This document shows positions 10,480-19,715 of a stretch of DNA of 64,000 nucleotides, piece after piece. The stretch comes from Crotalaria pallida. Its lineage: Eukaryota; Streptophyta; Magnoliopsida; Fabales; Fabaceae. Made by a program: the position numbers and the translations under genes. The notes below the pieces were generated by a model. It was not told the DNA's origin. It ran no database searches and was given only the letters and a program-made list of their open reading frames with translations. The DNA lies in NCBI GenBank assembly GCA_037953625.1, contig CM075653.1:104077639-104141638 (forward strand). The letters are read 5' to 3'. Numbering within the stretch: position 1 is the stretch's first letter; each line of letters starts with the position of its first letter.

Positions 10480-12837
10480 TTACGCTGCATCTTCCTCAAC
10501 ATCAGAAAGGACGACCGTCCGCGGGTCGAACTCCTCATCCATCCTTTCAACCAGTGGGTTGGGCAGATTCTCCTCAGGCTGGTCCAAATCAACCTCGGTT
10601 CCATCATTTTCATAGTCAACCATCTTTCCATTCTCCACTCCGAATCCGGCAGATGCGCCGACGTACCGAATGCGGAGCCCCTGATTCATGTGAAGAACCT
10701 GCTCAACCGCATTGGTGAAAACCTTGCCAGCCACCCTTTCAAGGTCGAAGTCCGACTCCCGAGCCGCTACCTTATGCTTTAGAGCCTGGGCAGCCCTCTT
10801 CTTCAGCAGACCCCTAACCTTTTCCACTTCGGCCAGGCCCTCCTGCCGACCAACCTCTTTCGCATCTGCTTTGGCTTGGGCCAAATCCTCTTCATGCCTT
10901 TTTCGGAGCTCTTCCATCTGTCGACGGTGCTCCTCCTCAGCCTCAGCCAATTTTTGTTCGGCTGACCTCTTGCTACTCTTCAGCTCTTCCACCTCCGCCG
11001 CCATAGTCGATCGAGCCTTTTTCTTAGCAGGCGAAAGACCGTACGCCACATCATCAGCTACCTCGGCCAGCACATTAAACATAGTAGTGGCTCTCTTCAG
11101 CTGGCAAGCCATTTCCTCCGCTTTCTTCTTCCATTCCGCACCTGACATTTTGACAAGAGTGTCTTTGAGGGATGGTTTGGTGGGGGTAGCTGGCAGCCTT
11201 GATTGAGTTTCAGTGCTTGGAGGCGGCACATTTGCAACAAGGGCTACCTCGGTGCTGGGACTCTGCGAGGTAGGAGGAGGAGGAGCAATAATAACGGCAG
11301 GAGGGGTAGGATGGAGGGGACTAGAGTCGGCCGATAGCGTATCCGTAGAAACCTCGGACGTCACGGCGTCGACAGAAGAGACCTCGGGCTTTTTCTTCCT
11401 CCGAGCTTCAAAAGCAGCTTTCAGCGCCCTGGAAGACATCTCGGACCAATGTTCTTCTGTAAAAAAAATAAAAAAAATAAAAAAATAAATATATATTATT
11501 ATAAGAGAATTGAAAGAAAAGGCGCAAATGCAAGAGCAAAAGTAACTACCAATCTTTGTTAAGACTTCATCGTCAAGACACTTTAGGAAAACTCCAACAT
11601 CGAGTTGAAATTTCCGGGCGCGATACTCTGTTTGAAAATGGTGAGCCGTTACAGACTCATCGGCATCTATTGTTACACCCGACCACCTCTGCGGTGTACT
11701 GGAATGACGATTGAAGAACTCAGAGGTCCACTCCAGAGGGAACTTCGGTCCTGTCTCGGACCGAAACCAAGGCAGCCCCGCCCCAACATACTTGTATTTG
11801 AAGAATCTCGGTTTGAAGCGCTTCCAAGACTCAGAAAACATGCCAAACAGCCCACAATGAGCTCGGGCTTTGGCCGACACCCAAAGACGACCAGTAACCC
11901 CGTCTTTATTACTGACGAACGGGTTGTACATCCACAAAAATAATCGAACTGTACACACCAAACGTCTGGCACCGCAGTACTTCTGGAACGCTCGGAGGAA
12001 TGACCAAGTATTAGGATGAAGTTGGGATGGAGCTAGTCCGAGCTCGTTTAAGACTCTCATTTCTAGGTCGGTGAAGGGGAGGGTCACGCCGAGATTGTGG
12101 ATCAGATCGACATAAAAGAAAAAAGAATTATTGTTAGTCCGGCTGCATATTCTGTCATTTGCCGAACAGGGGAGCACTTCGTAAGAAGTTCCGGTGGTGT
12201 CCCCTGGGCAAGGCAGCACAACCCTCCTTACCTCGGCAAGCTTGTCCTCGGAGCAAAGATTGGACTGAATTCCTTTGGGCTCCACGTCAACCCACTCATA
12301 CTGTTCGGCGTCGAAAGGTGCAGGGTAAAGTTCAGGATGACGGACGCACTTCCTGAGCGGCATGGTACCTGTGGGAGAACAGGGAAGCTCGGTATTAGTC
12401 TTGCGGGTTACGAAAAATAACCCCCTAGAGAACCCCCTCGAAGTAGTTCCGAGGGGCGAGCATCTCCCCTCTACCACAGGTACCCCTCGTTCGTACATTC
12501 CCTCATTCTCCATCCTCTCGAAATCGGCACGCTCCCTACCGTCAACAAACTCAGCCCAGGCGTACTGCCGTATCCACTCTCTTTTCTCCTCCCAGTCCCG
12601 AGGATAGACTACCTCAACGGGATCAACTTCCAGAACCCTCCTTTCGTACTTTTGCCTATACTCCCTTTGGCGACGGAGCGCCTCGTCTACCTCCGTTGAG
12701 GAACAGGACGAGGAAGAAGAGCCGTCCTCCTCACCACTACTGCTAGACGACAGGGACACTACCCCGGCCCATTTCCTAAACCATTCCCTACTCATACTGA
12801 ACCCAATCCACTCCGTTGGATTTCTGAAAAATGACAA
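10480..12837 (-). CDS. Antisense ORF (aORF) of element A, with one intron
   Basis: It reads opposite to gag-pol. Exon 1 is 12837-11550, intron 11549-11457, exon 2 11456-10480; the spliced product is 754 residues. The N-terminal third is Ser/Glu-rich. The middle (FFFYVDLIHNLGV, PFTDLEMRVLNEL, APSQLHPNTWSFLRAF, then FKPRFFKYK) is the domain known as 'putative gypsy type transposon' (Transposase_28), typical of proteins tied to Tat-lineage elements. After the intron come a Pro/Ser/Thr-rich linker and a long coiled coil (Glu/Lys/Arg heptads), then a conserved tail with LRIRYVGASAGFG and an acidic end. The frame also stays open through the 93-bp intron, but those residues are hydrophobic junk (IIIYIYFFIFFIFF). 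Function unknown; element B and remnants in C and E have relatives. Confidence 0.87.
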   Translation of the reverse strand: MSFFRNPTEWIGFSMSREWFRKWAGVVSLSSSSSGEEDGSSSSSCSSTEVDEALRRQREYRQKYERRVLEVDPVEVVYPRDWEEKREWIRQYAWAEFVDGRERADFERMENEGMYERGVPVVEGRCSPLGTTSRGFSRGLFFVTRKTNTELPCSPTGTMPLRKCVRHPELYPAPFDAEQYEWVDVEPKGIQSNLCSEDKLAEVRRVVLPCPGDTTGTSYEVLPCSANDRICSRTNNNSFFFYVDLIHNLGVTLPFTDLEMRVLNELGLAPSQLHPNTWSFLRAFQKYCGARRLVCTVRLFLWMYNPFVSNKDGVTGRLWVSAKARAHCGLFGMFSESWKRFKPRFFKYKYVGAGLPWFRSETGPKFPLEWTSEFFNRHSSTPQRWSGVTIDADESVTAHHFQTEYRARKFQLDVGVFLKCLDDEVLTKIGSYFCSCICAFSFNSLIIIYIYFFIFFIFFTEEHWSEMSSRALKAAFEARRKKKPEVSSVDAVTSEVSTDTLSADSSPLHPTPPAVIIAPPPPTSQSPSTEVALVANVPPPSTETQSRLPATPTKPSLKDTLVKMSGAEWKKKAEEMACQLKRATTMFNVLAEVADDVAYGLSPAKKKARSTMAAEVEELKSSKRSAEQKLAEAEEEHRRQMEELRKRHEEDLAQAKADAKEVGRQEGLAEVEKVRGLLKKRAAQALKHKVAARESDFDLERVAGKVFTNAVEQVLHMNQGLRIRYVGASAGFGVENGKMVDYENDGTEVDLDQPEENLPNPLVERMDEEFDPRTVVLSDVEEDAA
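11457..11549 (-). other. Spliceosomal intron in the aORF of A
   Basis: On the minus strand the donor is ATTG|GTAGTTAC and the acceptor is a T-rich tract ending ACAG|AAGAACATTGG. The intron is 93 bp and very A/T-rich. Splicing joins ...TKI to EEHWSEMSSRALKAA. The same site and phase occur in element B (52574-52670), where the exons match and the intron body does not. Confidence 0.85.
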
Positions 12838-13673
12838 AAAACATAAATCAAAAACTCTCCAAAAATCTCAAAACACGCCTAACCCGAAGAAGGCCAAAAC
12901 CCCAGGAATCAAAACACCCAAATCCAGAAAAACCTCAAACCCCAGTATTATTCCCCAAAATCAGAGCCACAAAACCTAGGGGAAAAACCCCACCGCCATG
13001 AAAATAGAAACCAAAATTAAAACATTCCAATCCCCCACCGTATAAATCATAAAGAAGTAAAGAAAGAAGTAAAAGCCAGAAAGAAGAAGGAAACAGAGAG
13101 GAAAAAGAAAAAGCAAGTGTAACAGTACCTTAGAGAGAATGGGAGCAAAGGAAATCGTAAACTTGTAAAGTGAAAAGAAGTCACTGCTGAAGAAGAAGAA
13201 GGCGATGGGCAGAGAAGAGGAATAGGGTTCAATGGGAATGCTTCTGTGGGGAGAGAAAGAAGGTTTTATTTTTACGTAGGAGAAAGAGAATGATCAATAG
13301 AAAGAGAAGGAGAAGCAGTTTCCTGGGATAGAGGGGGAAGGGAAACCGTTTTCCCCCTCAAATTCGAAGTTTGGGCCTAGCCCCAAAAAGCCCAACCCAG
13401 CGTACAACTACACATATTAAGACACGTGGCGCACAGCAGAGAAAAGTGTGGACCTCGAGCAACGCCACAATGATGGTGACGCCTCAAGGATCGCGATTTC
13501 TGACACGTGTCAGATCTCAGAAGAGCGAACGTCATTCCGGTACTGGTAACTTGACAACTGTCAAACCGACTCTATCATAATAAAAGGACTTCAGAGACAG
13601 CTAGATCCGACACACCGTCAACTCATCGTCCGAACTCCCTAGAACCTCGGAGCAAGGCTCAGATAGCCTTGAC
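12838..13673. other. Upstream region of the aORF and 3' non-coding part of A
   Basis: No gene seen. For the antisense ORF this is its 5' side. A TATA-like word (ATTTATA, minus strand, near 13041-13048) lies ~200 bp before the start codon, and a purine/pyrimidine-rich leader follows. The matching region of B (53772-54560) is similarly arranged. The promoter call is tentative. Confidence 0.4.
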
Positions 13674-13674
13674 C

Positions 13675-13788
13675 GAGCTGGGGGGCTTATGTGGTGAACT
13701 CGACCCTTGTGGGGTGGACCTGGGAAAAGGACATAAACCAGAACCTCGGAACAAGGCTCAGATAGCCTTGACCGAGCTGGGGGGCTTA
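13675..13788 (+). promoter_or_regulatory. Duplicated polypurine tract of element A
   Basis: GAGCTGGGGGGCTTA occurs twice, at 13675-13689 and 13774-13788. The second directly precedes the 3' LTR and is the normal plus-strand primer site. The first is followed by a false LTR start (TGTGGTGAACTCG) 99 bp upstream of the true one. B and C keep the same duplication at 99 and 97 bp. Confidence 0.85.
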
Positions 13789-14362
13789 TGTGGTGGACTC
13801 GGCCTGGCCGAGGTCCTTAAACCGCTTTGCCGAAGTCCTGAGGACCCTTCAGGAAGCCTTCTGAGCGCTTGGCCGAGCTCAATGCTCAACGGCTGAACAG
13901 ATGCCAGGTACAGGCCGACCTCGTGTTCCCACTCAGTTCCGACACCCAGGTCCGACACCTCCCCAAGTCCGACATCTAGGACATGAGGATAGCTCATTAC
14001 CTTATCCACAAGGACAGCTCATTACCTTATCCACAAGGACAGCTCATTACCTTACCCACAAGGACAGCTCATCCAACCTTATCCGCTCTTAGCTCAGTAC
14101 AGGCTGGCCCTACTTGGGCCTAAAGCAAGCCCATTAGGGCAACCAGCTCCCCCCTATAAGTAGCTCAGTACTACATGGGGCTCAGGTACGTCCTCTAACC
14201 CTAATTGCCACCCTCACACACCAGTGATTAGGGTTGCTTCTTGGCTCTTTCCCTTAGCCATCTGAGGACTTCCCCCAAACATCACATATCAACCCTAGAC
14301 AGAGGCTCCTTCGAAGGCCATCTCCTGCACCCTCGGAGGTCCTCGCCATCTAGGACATCACA
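13789..14362 (+). repeat. Element A 3' LTR (574 bp)
   Basis: Same sequence as the 5' LTR at 5688-6310, with about three rather than five copies of the 25-bp internal repeat. TATAAG at 14155-14160. Ends GACATCACA followed by TSD CTTAA. Confidence 0.95.
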
Positions 14363-14367
14363 CTTAA

Positions 14368-14696
14368 TTACAAACTAATGATACTAATTAATAAAATATT
14401 CTTCCAAATTCAATGAAGGCAACCAAGATTCTTCTTTCTCCTTGCTTTGGTCCTGAGCTTCAAGCTCCCTTGTCCTTGGCCGAGTTTGTCTTCATGGATA
14501 GGAAGAGCATCTTTTGAATTTAAAACTTCAACATTAATTTGTAACTTCCCATTGGATACAAATTATAACTCTTCAATCATCATTATGGGCGTGTAATGGA
14601 TAGGTTATTGGCCTTCTCTTGATTATTCAAAGACTTCTTCAATTGTTTGCTCAATGATGGGATTTGGATTGAGAGACCTCAAGCCAGGGTCCATCA
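14368..14696 (-). repeat. Element H left LTR, second part
   Basis: Continues the LTR broken at 5687 and matches 15608-15936. It ends GGGTCCATCA at 14696. Confidence 0.9.
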
Positions 14697-14785
14697 TTCC
14701 CTCCCTCTTCAAAAGGATTCGTCCTCGAATCCAAGCTGACCTTCAAGAAAGAGCTTCACCCTAGGGCTGAGCTTTGATACCACTT
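14697..14785 (-). promoter_or_regulatory. Complete 89-bp interior of element H (PPT and PBS)
   Basis: Read on the minus strand, it opens with AAGTGGTATCAAAGC (PBS for initiator tRNA-Met with one mismatch, 14771-14785) and closes with GAAGAGGGAGGGAA (polypurine tract, 14697-14710). The short stretch between could encode only a dozen or so residues. This is the minimum needed in cis for reverse transcription. Confidence 0.85.
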
Positions 14786-15936
14786 TGATACGCCCAAGAA
14801 ATGAAACCAATGATTCCAAATAGTCTCCTAGGCGTTTTTCTTTCTGATCGTCCTAGGCATCTTCTTAAAGGTCTTCATGGACACCATTTTTGTCACATGG
14901 CCGTGAGGAACAACATTATGTAACACACTTTTATTGAAATTAAAACAACAAACTACGATTATGAGGATACTCTCATAATCCTAATATTCCATATTGATAA
15001 TAACAAGAGATATAACTCACTCATGCTAATATCAATTACCAAATCAAGAGATACAACACACTCTTGTTCATGGCATTGGAGACCAAATGGATATTAAGAT
15101 AGTGAGTCCTTTTTCACAACCAATCCTAATTCACACTTAAACATAAAAACATAAACCTAGAAATTAAAGGAAAAGGTGGAAGAGACAGAAATGGTCTAAA
15201 GAAGTGAAGAGGAGCCACAATCTCAGAATGAGATTGATAATCCTCAAGGCCACCACAAAGGCATCGCACCTCTGCTTAGGCCATGGTCCAATCACTGGAC
15301 CATAGGGGCAGAGCCCCAAGAACTCCAATCACAAGAGACTTTCAAAACAATAGAGTTTTCTTATTTCTTTCAAGTGTGTCTACAAATGAGATGGATGGCT
15401 CTATATATAGATGAGGAGGGCGTGAGCTATGGCAGCCCACATAAGCATGTTTTCCCTCTTCATAACTTCCTAATCATGAGCCATAAGTTTCCTCTTAATT
15501 ACAAACTATAACCCCCCATTCAATACATTTTGTAACCCCCCATTATGACATAGTTATTACATTTAATCCATACTAATGATGGTGGTTACAAAGCTGTATA
15601 CACTTAATTACAAACTAATGATACTAATTAATAAAAGATTCTTCCAAATTCAATGAAAGCAACCAAGATTCTTCTTTCTCCTTGCTTTGGTCCTGAGCTT
15701 CAAGCTCCCTTGTCCTTGGCCGAGTTTGTCTTCATGGATAGGAAGAGCATCTTTTGAATTTATAACTTCAACATTAATTTGTAACTTCCCATTGAATACA
15801 AATGATAACTCTTCAATCATCATTATGGGCGTGTAATGGATAGGTTATTGGCCTCCTCTTGATTATTCAAGGACTTCTTCAATTGTTTGCTCAATGATGG
15901 GATTTGGATTGAGAGACCTCAAGCCAGGGTCCATCA
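14786..15936 (-). repeat. Element H right LTR (5' LTR, 1151 bp)
   Basis: An uninterrupted copy. It begins TGATACGCC and ends CCATCA on the plus strand. A TATA-like word, CTATATATAG, lies at 15401-15410. The flanking TSD AGAAG follows at 15937-15941, and the leader of G resumes after it. Confidence 0.93.
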
Positions 15937-16583
15937 AGAAGGAGTTCAAGCCAAAAACTTAAGGATTTTCTTGAAGATCAAAGAGTGAGAAGCTAGAAGA
16001 CCTTGATCTTGGTGTGTGTTTCAAAGATCCTAGATGTATTAGAGTTAGTTTGATTTCTAAGCTTTGTAATCTTCATTTCTTCTTGCATGTTTGATTTTGT
16101 AGTTTAATGATGGTTGCATGTGTTGATTATACCTTGATCTTGAATTTTTAAGAGCTAAATGTGTAACACCCCAAAATTTTAATCCCCGATTAATGAAATG
16201 TTAATTATAATTTAATTATAATTAATAGTTTTCAAATTAATCCTTGATTAAAATATGTGTGTATGCAATTAGCTTGCATGTGAGAAATTATTTAATAAAT
16301 AATTTAAATGCCTAAAATGTATATTTTGCATATTAGTCCCTGGGTTGGGACCTAGAAGCAATTATAGGAAAGGTTTTGGAGGGAAAGTAAATAAAATAAT
16401 TATTTTTCAAAATCTGGGTAAAACACTTGAGTATTTTCTGGAATACTCGAGTATTCTGGGTCAAACTGCACGAGTTAGTGCGTTTGGTGAGTCACAGCCA
16501 ACGATTTCGTGATGGTGACATGAAATCACCACCCTGCCAACGCTATAGGCGTCGTGTCGCCCCGCATGAGCTTTCCATTGGCC

Positions 16584-16590
16584 TATTTAA
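16584..16590 (+). promoter_or_regulatory. TATA-like box of element F
   Basis: TATTTAA in the context ggcctatttaaacgc, followed ~260 bp later by a CTG|GTAAGC donor-like site. Its position relative to the element start (~420 bp) is comparable to the TATA box of G (~570 bp). Confidence 0.45.
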
Positions 16591-16855
16591 ACGCATCATT
16601 GTCCCTTGGTCGAGAATTTTGATTAACTTGTTGAAGATTAGAAGAGTTAGGGTTTTCGAATTGTGTTCTTCGATTCTTCCTCTGTGAGCTGAGTTGAGTG
16701 ATAATCTATACACCAATACAAAGCTCACATCACGAGCTTTGTATAGACACCAAAATTGTGAGGTTTGAGTGTGTGGATTGAGAGAATCGAAGTCTTGAAG
16801 TGGAGCTGTTCTTGCTTGAGTTGGTGTCTGGAGCTCACTATGATCATCGATTCTG

Positions 16856-18523
16856 GTAAGCTCTTGAGTTCTTGAGTCTCAAACTCAATTCCTTTAGTTA
16901 GATGATGTTGCATAGAGCTTAGAAATCTAATTTTCTCCAATCTAATTCTCTGTTTCATGTACGAACCAATTCCATTTTGGTATGGTACTCAAAACTGTCA
17001 TGCATGAGAAGTTCAAGTGGATTTCTGGGTTTGGAGAGCTTTCTTTGGATTTCTTTCTGTTGATTCACATCTGAGAGGTAAGGGGAAGTAATTATATTCA
17101 CTAGATAGAGTTTGAAATCCATTAAATGTGTTAGAGAGCCACCAAGAGGCTCTAAGGGCTTAGATTCTATAGGAACTTTGGTTTGGAGACCAATCCATGC
17201 TCTAAATCCGTATTGAGCAAGTTTGTTATCATGCATGTGAACTAAAATGAGCTTTGTTTCATGAATATTATGCTTATTGTGTGATTTGAGGTATTGAGTT
17301 GTTAAAATGCCTTTTTATGCATAATCAATGATTTCTCTGTCAATTCTATGTTTTGAATTGAAATAAGTGTTGTAACATGTTTGATTAATGATATGTTAAC
17401 TCTGTGGATCCCTGAAATGGACTTAAATTGAGTAGAAATGAAAATGGCATGTTAAAACCAGTTTTCAATACTGTCAGCTGCGAAACACTCGAGTAAATGG
17501 CAAAGTACTCGAGTAAATCGTGTTCAAAATAAAGTAAATGTCATAAGAACACTCGAGTATTTTGTCTGGTACTCGAGTATCGGGCATGAACTGAGAATTG
17601 TTATAGGTCAAACACTCGAGTCATTCAAAGTCACTCGAGTATTCTGGAAAAGTCCAAGAACACTCGAGTAACTCATGAACTACTCGAGTAAATTGTTGAA
17701 ATTCAAACCCAAATCCTCAGAAAGACATGAACACTCGAGTAAGCTTAAGAACACTCGAGTAATCTGGAAAATCTCCAGAACACTCGAGTATTTTGAACTT
17801 TACTCGAGTACAATGCCCAGAATCTGAAAACATCATTTTCAATTCTAACTTAATTAATTAAGGAATTATTAAGGATAATTCAAGGGATCAAAGACTTAGA
17901 GAAATTGATAAATACAAATAGATCGTTCGGTGACGATCCATTTTGAAAATTAAGCCTAGGTGGCAAGTAAAGTATTAATCAATTTCCCCTAAGTCTAAAA
18001 TGCATTCATTCTGGAGTTTGGATGGTAGGACGTATTCATGTTTCGATAAACATGTGGAGGGCCTCTGGGAGTGCCAATACGCTTGCTTGATGACACGTCG
18101 ATGACGTGGTCGGCTTTGTGGGTGCCGATATGGATATATCGTTTGGATGACAATCCGTTTGGATGACGGGATGTGCTCGGGTGGCATGGATACCAAGCTT
18201 GATGTGTACATTCTAGGTGAATGTACGAATTGTTGTATACCTAGGAATACAACGCACTGTGGAGTGCTGGGTTGTCAGGGATGGACGTCAAAGAGTGACT
18301 TAGAAAATGTGGAGATAAGTTGAGAGTTAAAGTCATGCATCATGTCATTCACTTAATGCAATTGATATACCTGAATTAAGTGTGAGCATCCTATGTGCAT
18401 CTGATACTTGCTAGATGCTAATTGTGATTGTTATTAATTGATGCATTATTATCTTTCATATGTTGCATGATTTATTCTCTATTGATTATGTGAGTAGAAT
18501 TGCTTACCCCTATGCCCTTGTAG
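16856..18523 (+). other. Candidate 5'-leader intron of element F
   Basis: Donor TTCTG|GTAAGCTC at 16856; acceptor CCTATGCCCTTGTAG at 18509-18523, directly followed by GTGATG, the start of the small ORF. In element D the matching pair is AAGAG|GTAAGTG (29934) and TGCCCTTTTAG (32268) followed by GTAATG. The intron holds the palindrome-pair cluster. Inferred from site consensus and from conservation of the ORF-proximal acceptor; not proven. Confidence 0.5.
17488..17808. repeat. Six pairs of ACTCGAGT palindromes at 20-bp spacing
   Basis: CTCGAG starts at 17488/17508, 17552/17572, 17615/17634, 17663/17683, 17734/17754 and 17783/17803. Spacing within pairs is 20 bp in five and 19 bp in one. Most first members are preceded by AACA or GAACA. 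An extra pair (CTTGAG 16426, CTCGAG 16446, again 20 bp) lies upstream of the leader. The sequence between the palindromes varies, so spacing rather than content is kept. Confidence 0.92.
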
Positions 18524-18526
18524 GTG

Positions 18527-18997
18527 ATGTCTCGTTACATTGCTTGCATCGAGATCCGGCCACTTCCTAGTGGCGTATGGATCTATGAGGACCATCGCGC
18601 GGTGTATGAGGGGGAGGTAGAGTTCACATTCTACCACCCTAATCCGCTAATGCGATTCCGTCCTCGTAGGTTTAGGATTCCCATTATATACACTATGCAT
18701 GTACCCCCATTTTATACTTATCATGGACCACCTCCCACGCGACCAGCTCGCTCTTACCATAGTTTTCATTTTCGACCTACCCGCTCTCACCCTATTACTT
18801 CGAGAGTTGTCCGCGAGGAGACTCCCCCTTCTTATCCGAGGAGCCCCGTCAGGGTTTCACCATCACCTGACCCGGTACCCAGTGGTAGGGTACACTCTCC
18901 CTCGGATGAGATCGAGGAGGATCCGGTGGAGGACGAGAGTGGGAGCGAGCCTGTCGTGCATTCTACTGGGAGTGACTGGAGGGACGATGATCCCTAG
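18527..18997 (+). CDS. Conserved small protein of element F (156 aa)
   Basis: I do not recognise a family. The ATG at 18527 lies three bases after an acceptor-like TTGTAG. The first 60 residues (CIEIRPL, G-x-W, DHR, EGEVE, YHPNP, RFRPRRFRIPII, MH-x-P) are shared with the ORF of D (32272-32460): 42 of 60 residues are identical and 22 of those use different synonymous codons, a sign of protein-level selection. Residues 61-115 are Pro/Tyr/Ser/Arg-rich (low complexity). The last ~40 are acidic (EIEEDPVEDESGSEP) and end DWRDDDP. The basic core plus acidic tail could bind nucleic acid or protein (inference). There is no signal peptide or membrane segment. Confidence 0.75.
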   Translation: MSRYIACIEIRPLPSGVWIYEDHRAVYEGEVEFTFYHPNPLMRFRPRRFRIPIIYTMHVPPFYTYHGPPPTRPARSYHSFHFRPTRSHPITSRVVREETPPSYPRSPVRVSPSPDPVPSGRVHSPSDEIEEDPVEDESGSEPVVHSTGSDWRDDDP

Positions 18998-19710
18998 GTA
19001 TGTGCATATGGTGTATGATGTGGACCCTTGGATCCGTGCTGTGGAGGAGATGTGCTGCTGCTGCTGTGATGATGATGCTACTACCTTATTACCTATGTTT
19101 TTGGGAGACTACTACTGCTACTACTACTGCATCTGATGCTGATGGATCTACGTGACTATCCCTGGGGTTGTATTTTGATTATGTATATATTGTACATATG
19201 TTTTACTCTAGGGTTATAGTATCATAGTGATGTAGATCTGTTTACATGGACTTGTTATATTTTTGGAACTTGGTGACTTATCTCATGGACTATGTATGTA
19301 TGACTCTTTCGTATATATGAAAATCTATGTTTATATCATATCAGTTGCATAGTCCAGTAATTTCCGCTTACTCTGATTTAACTTATGAATGAACTCGGCT
19401 ATAAGTATTAATTGACGGTATCAGTTTTATTGAACAAAGTATGGGTAGCTTCAATTGATTGTAAAATGTAAAGAAATTTCTAAAGAACGAATGTTATCCT
19501 GTTTGAGAAAAGGTTTTAGAAATCGCCGAACTCGATACAAGTGTTTTAAAGGATTTTAGAATTTATTCTCCAAGAGTTCCATTTGATGAATTGTGCACCC
19601 GCTTTAAAGAAAATTTTATTTACCATATTTTCTTAGCTCACAAGTCCATATATTGTCCAATATAAAGCATAAATACTATATTATATTTGGGTAATCCGAA
19701 GGGTGTCACA
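18998..19710 (+). other. 3' tail of element F
   Basis: Non-coding. It begins with (CTG/CTA)-rich trinucleotide stretches (19040-19140), then AT-rich sequence up to the GGGTGTCACA end. No gene or strong structure seen. Confidence 0.6.
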
Positions 19711-19715
19711 AAATG

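Larger units (their letters stand above)
5688..14362 (+). mobile_element. Element A: Tat-lineage Ty3/gypsy, gag and PR kept, pol deleted
   Basis: It starts TGTGGTGGACTCGG and ends GACATCACA, with TSD CTTAA (5683-5687 and 14363-14367) inside the left LTR of H. Total 8675 bp. Order: 5' LTR, primer-binding site, gag, protease, a remnant of the first RNase H, a non-coding spacer, an antisense ORF with an intron, duplicated polypurine tract, 3' LTR. Reverse transcriptase, the second RNase H and integrase are missing, so it cannot move alone. LTRs, gag and aORF place it in the same family as element B. An antisense ORF in this position is a known feature of many Tat-lineage elements. Confidence 0.93.
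4866..15936 (-). mobile_element. Element H: TRIM-like LTR element, 1151-bp LTRs and 89-bp interior
   Basis: The ends are TGATACGCC and GTCCATCA, with TSD AGAAG at 4861-4865 and 15937-15941. After removing element A and its TSD copy (8680 bp), H is 2391 bp: LTR 1151, interior 89, LTR 1151. The interior has a minus-strand primer-binding site, TGGTATCAAAGC (14771-14782), close to the initiator tRNA-Met type, beside the right LTR. It also has a purine tract (14697-14710, minus strand) beside the left LTR. H therefore reads right to left. It has no gag or pol. The few interior codons next to the purine tract resemble the C-terminal end of chromovirus pol (tentative). About 13 differences were seen between the LTRs, so the insertion is fairly young. 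Confidence 0.88.
16162..19710 (+). mobile_element. Element F: TGTAACACCC...GGGTGTCACA element (3549 bp)
   Basis: It starts TGTAACACCCC and ends GGGTGTCACA, giving ~10-bp imperfect terminal inverted repeats, with TSD AAATG (16157-16161 and 19711-19715) inside G. Start and end sequences are otherwise unrelated, so there are no LTRs. It is the simplest uninterrupted member of the group G/F/D/I. Order: promoter-like TATTTAA (16584), leader, a donor-like site at 16856, a palindrome-pair cluster (17488-17808), a dense run of gat/gtg words (17900-18300), an acceptor at 18522, the small ORF (18527-18997), and a 3' tail. Confidence 0.88.

Noticed and set aside
10480..12837. Single-exon reading of the 785-codon antisense frame
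   Set aside because: 31 residues in the middle are hydrophobic low-complexity sequence bounded by GT...AG; in B the matching stretch has stops and the exons join in the same phase, so it is an intron.
16425..16958. Short ORFs in the leader of F (both strands)
   Set aside because: No counterpart in D or G, and they overlap the promoter/leader; chance frames.
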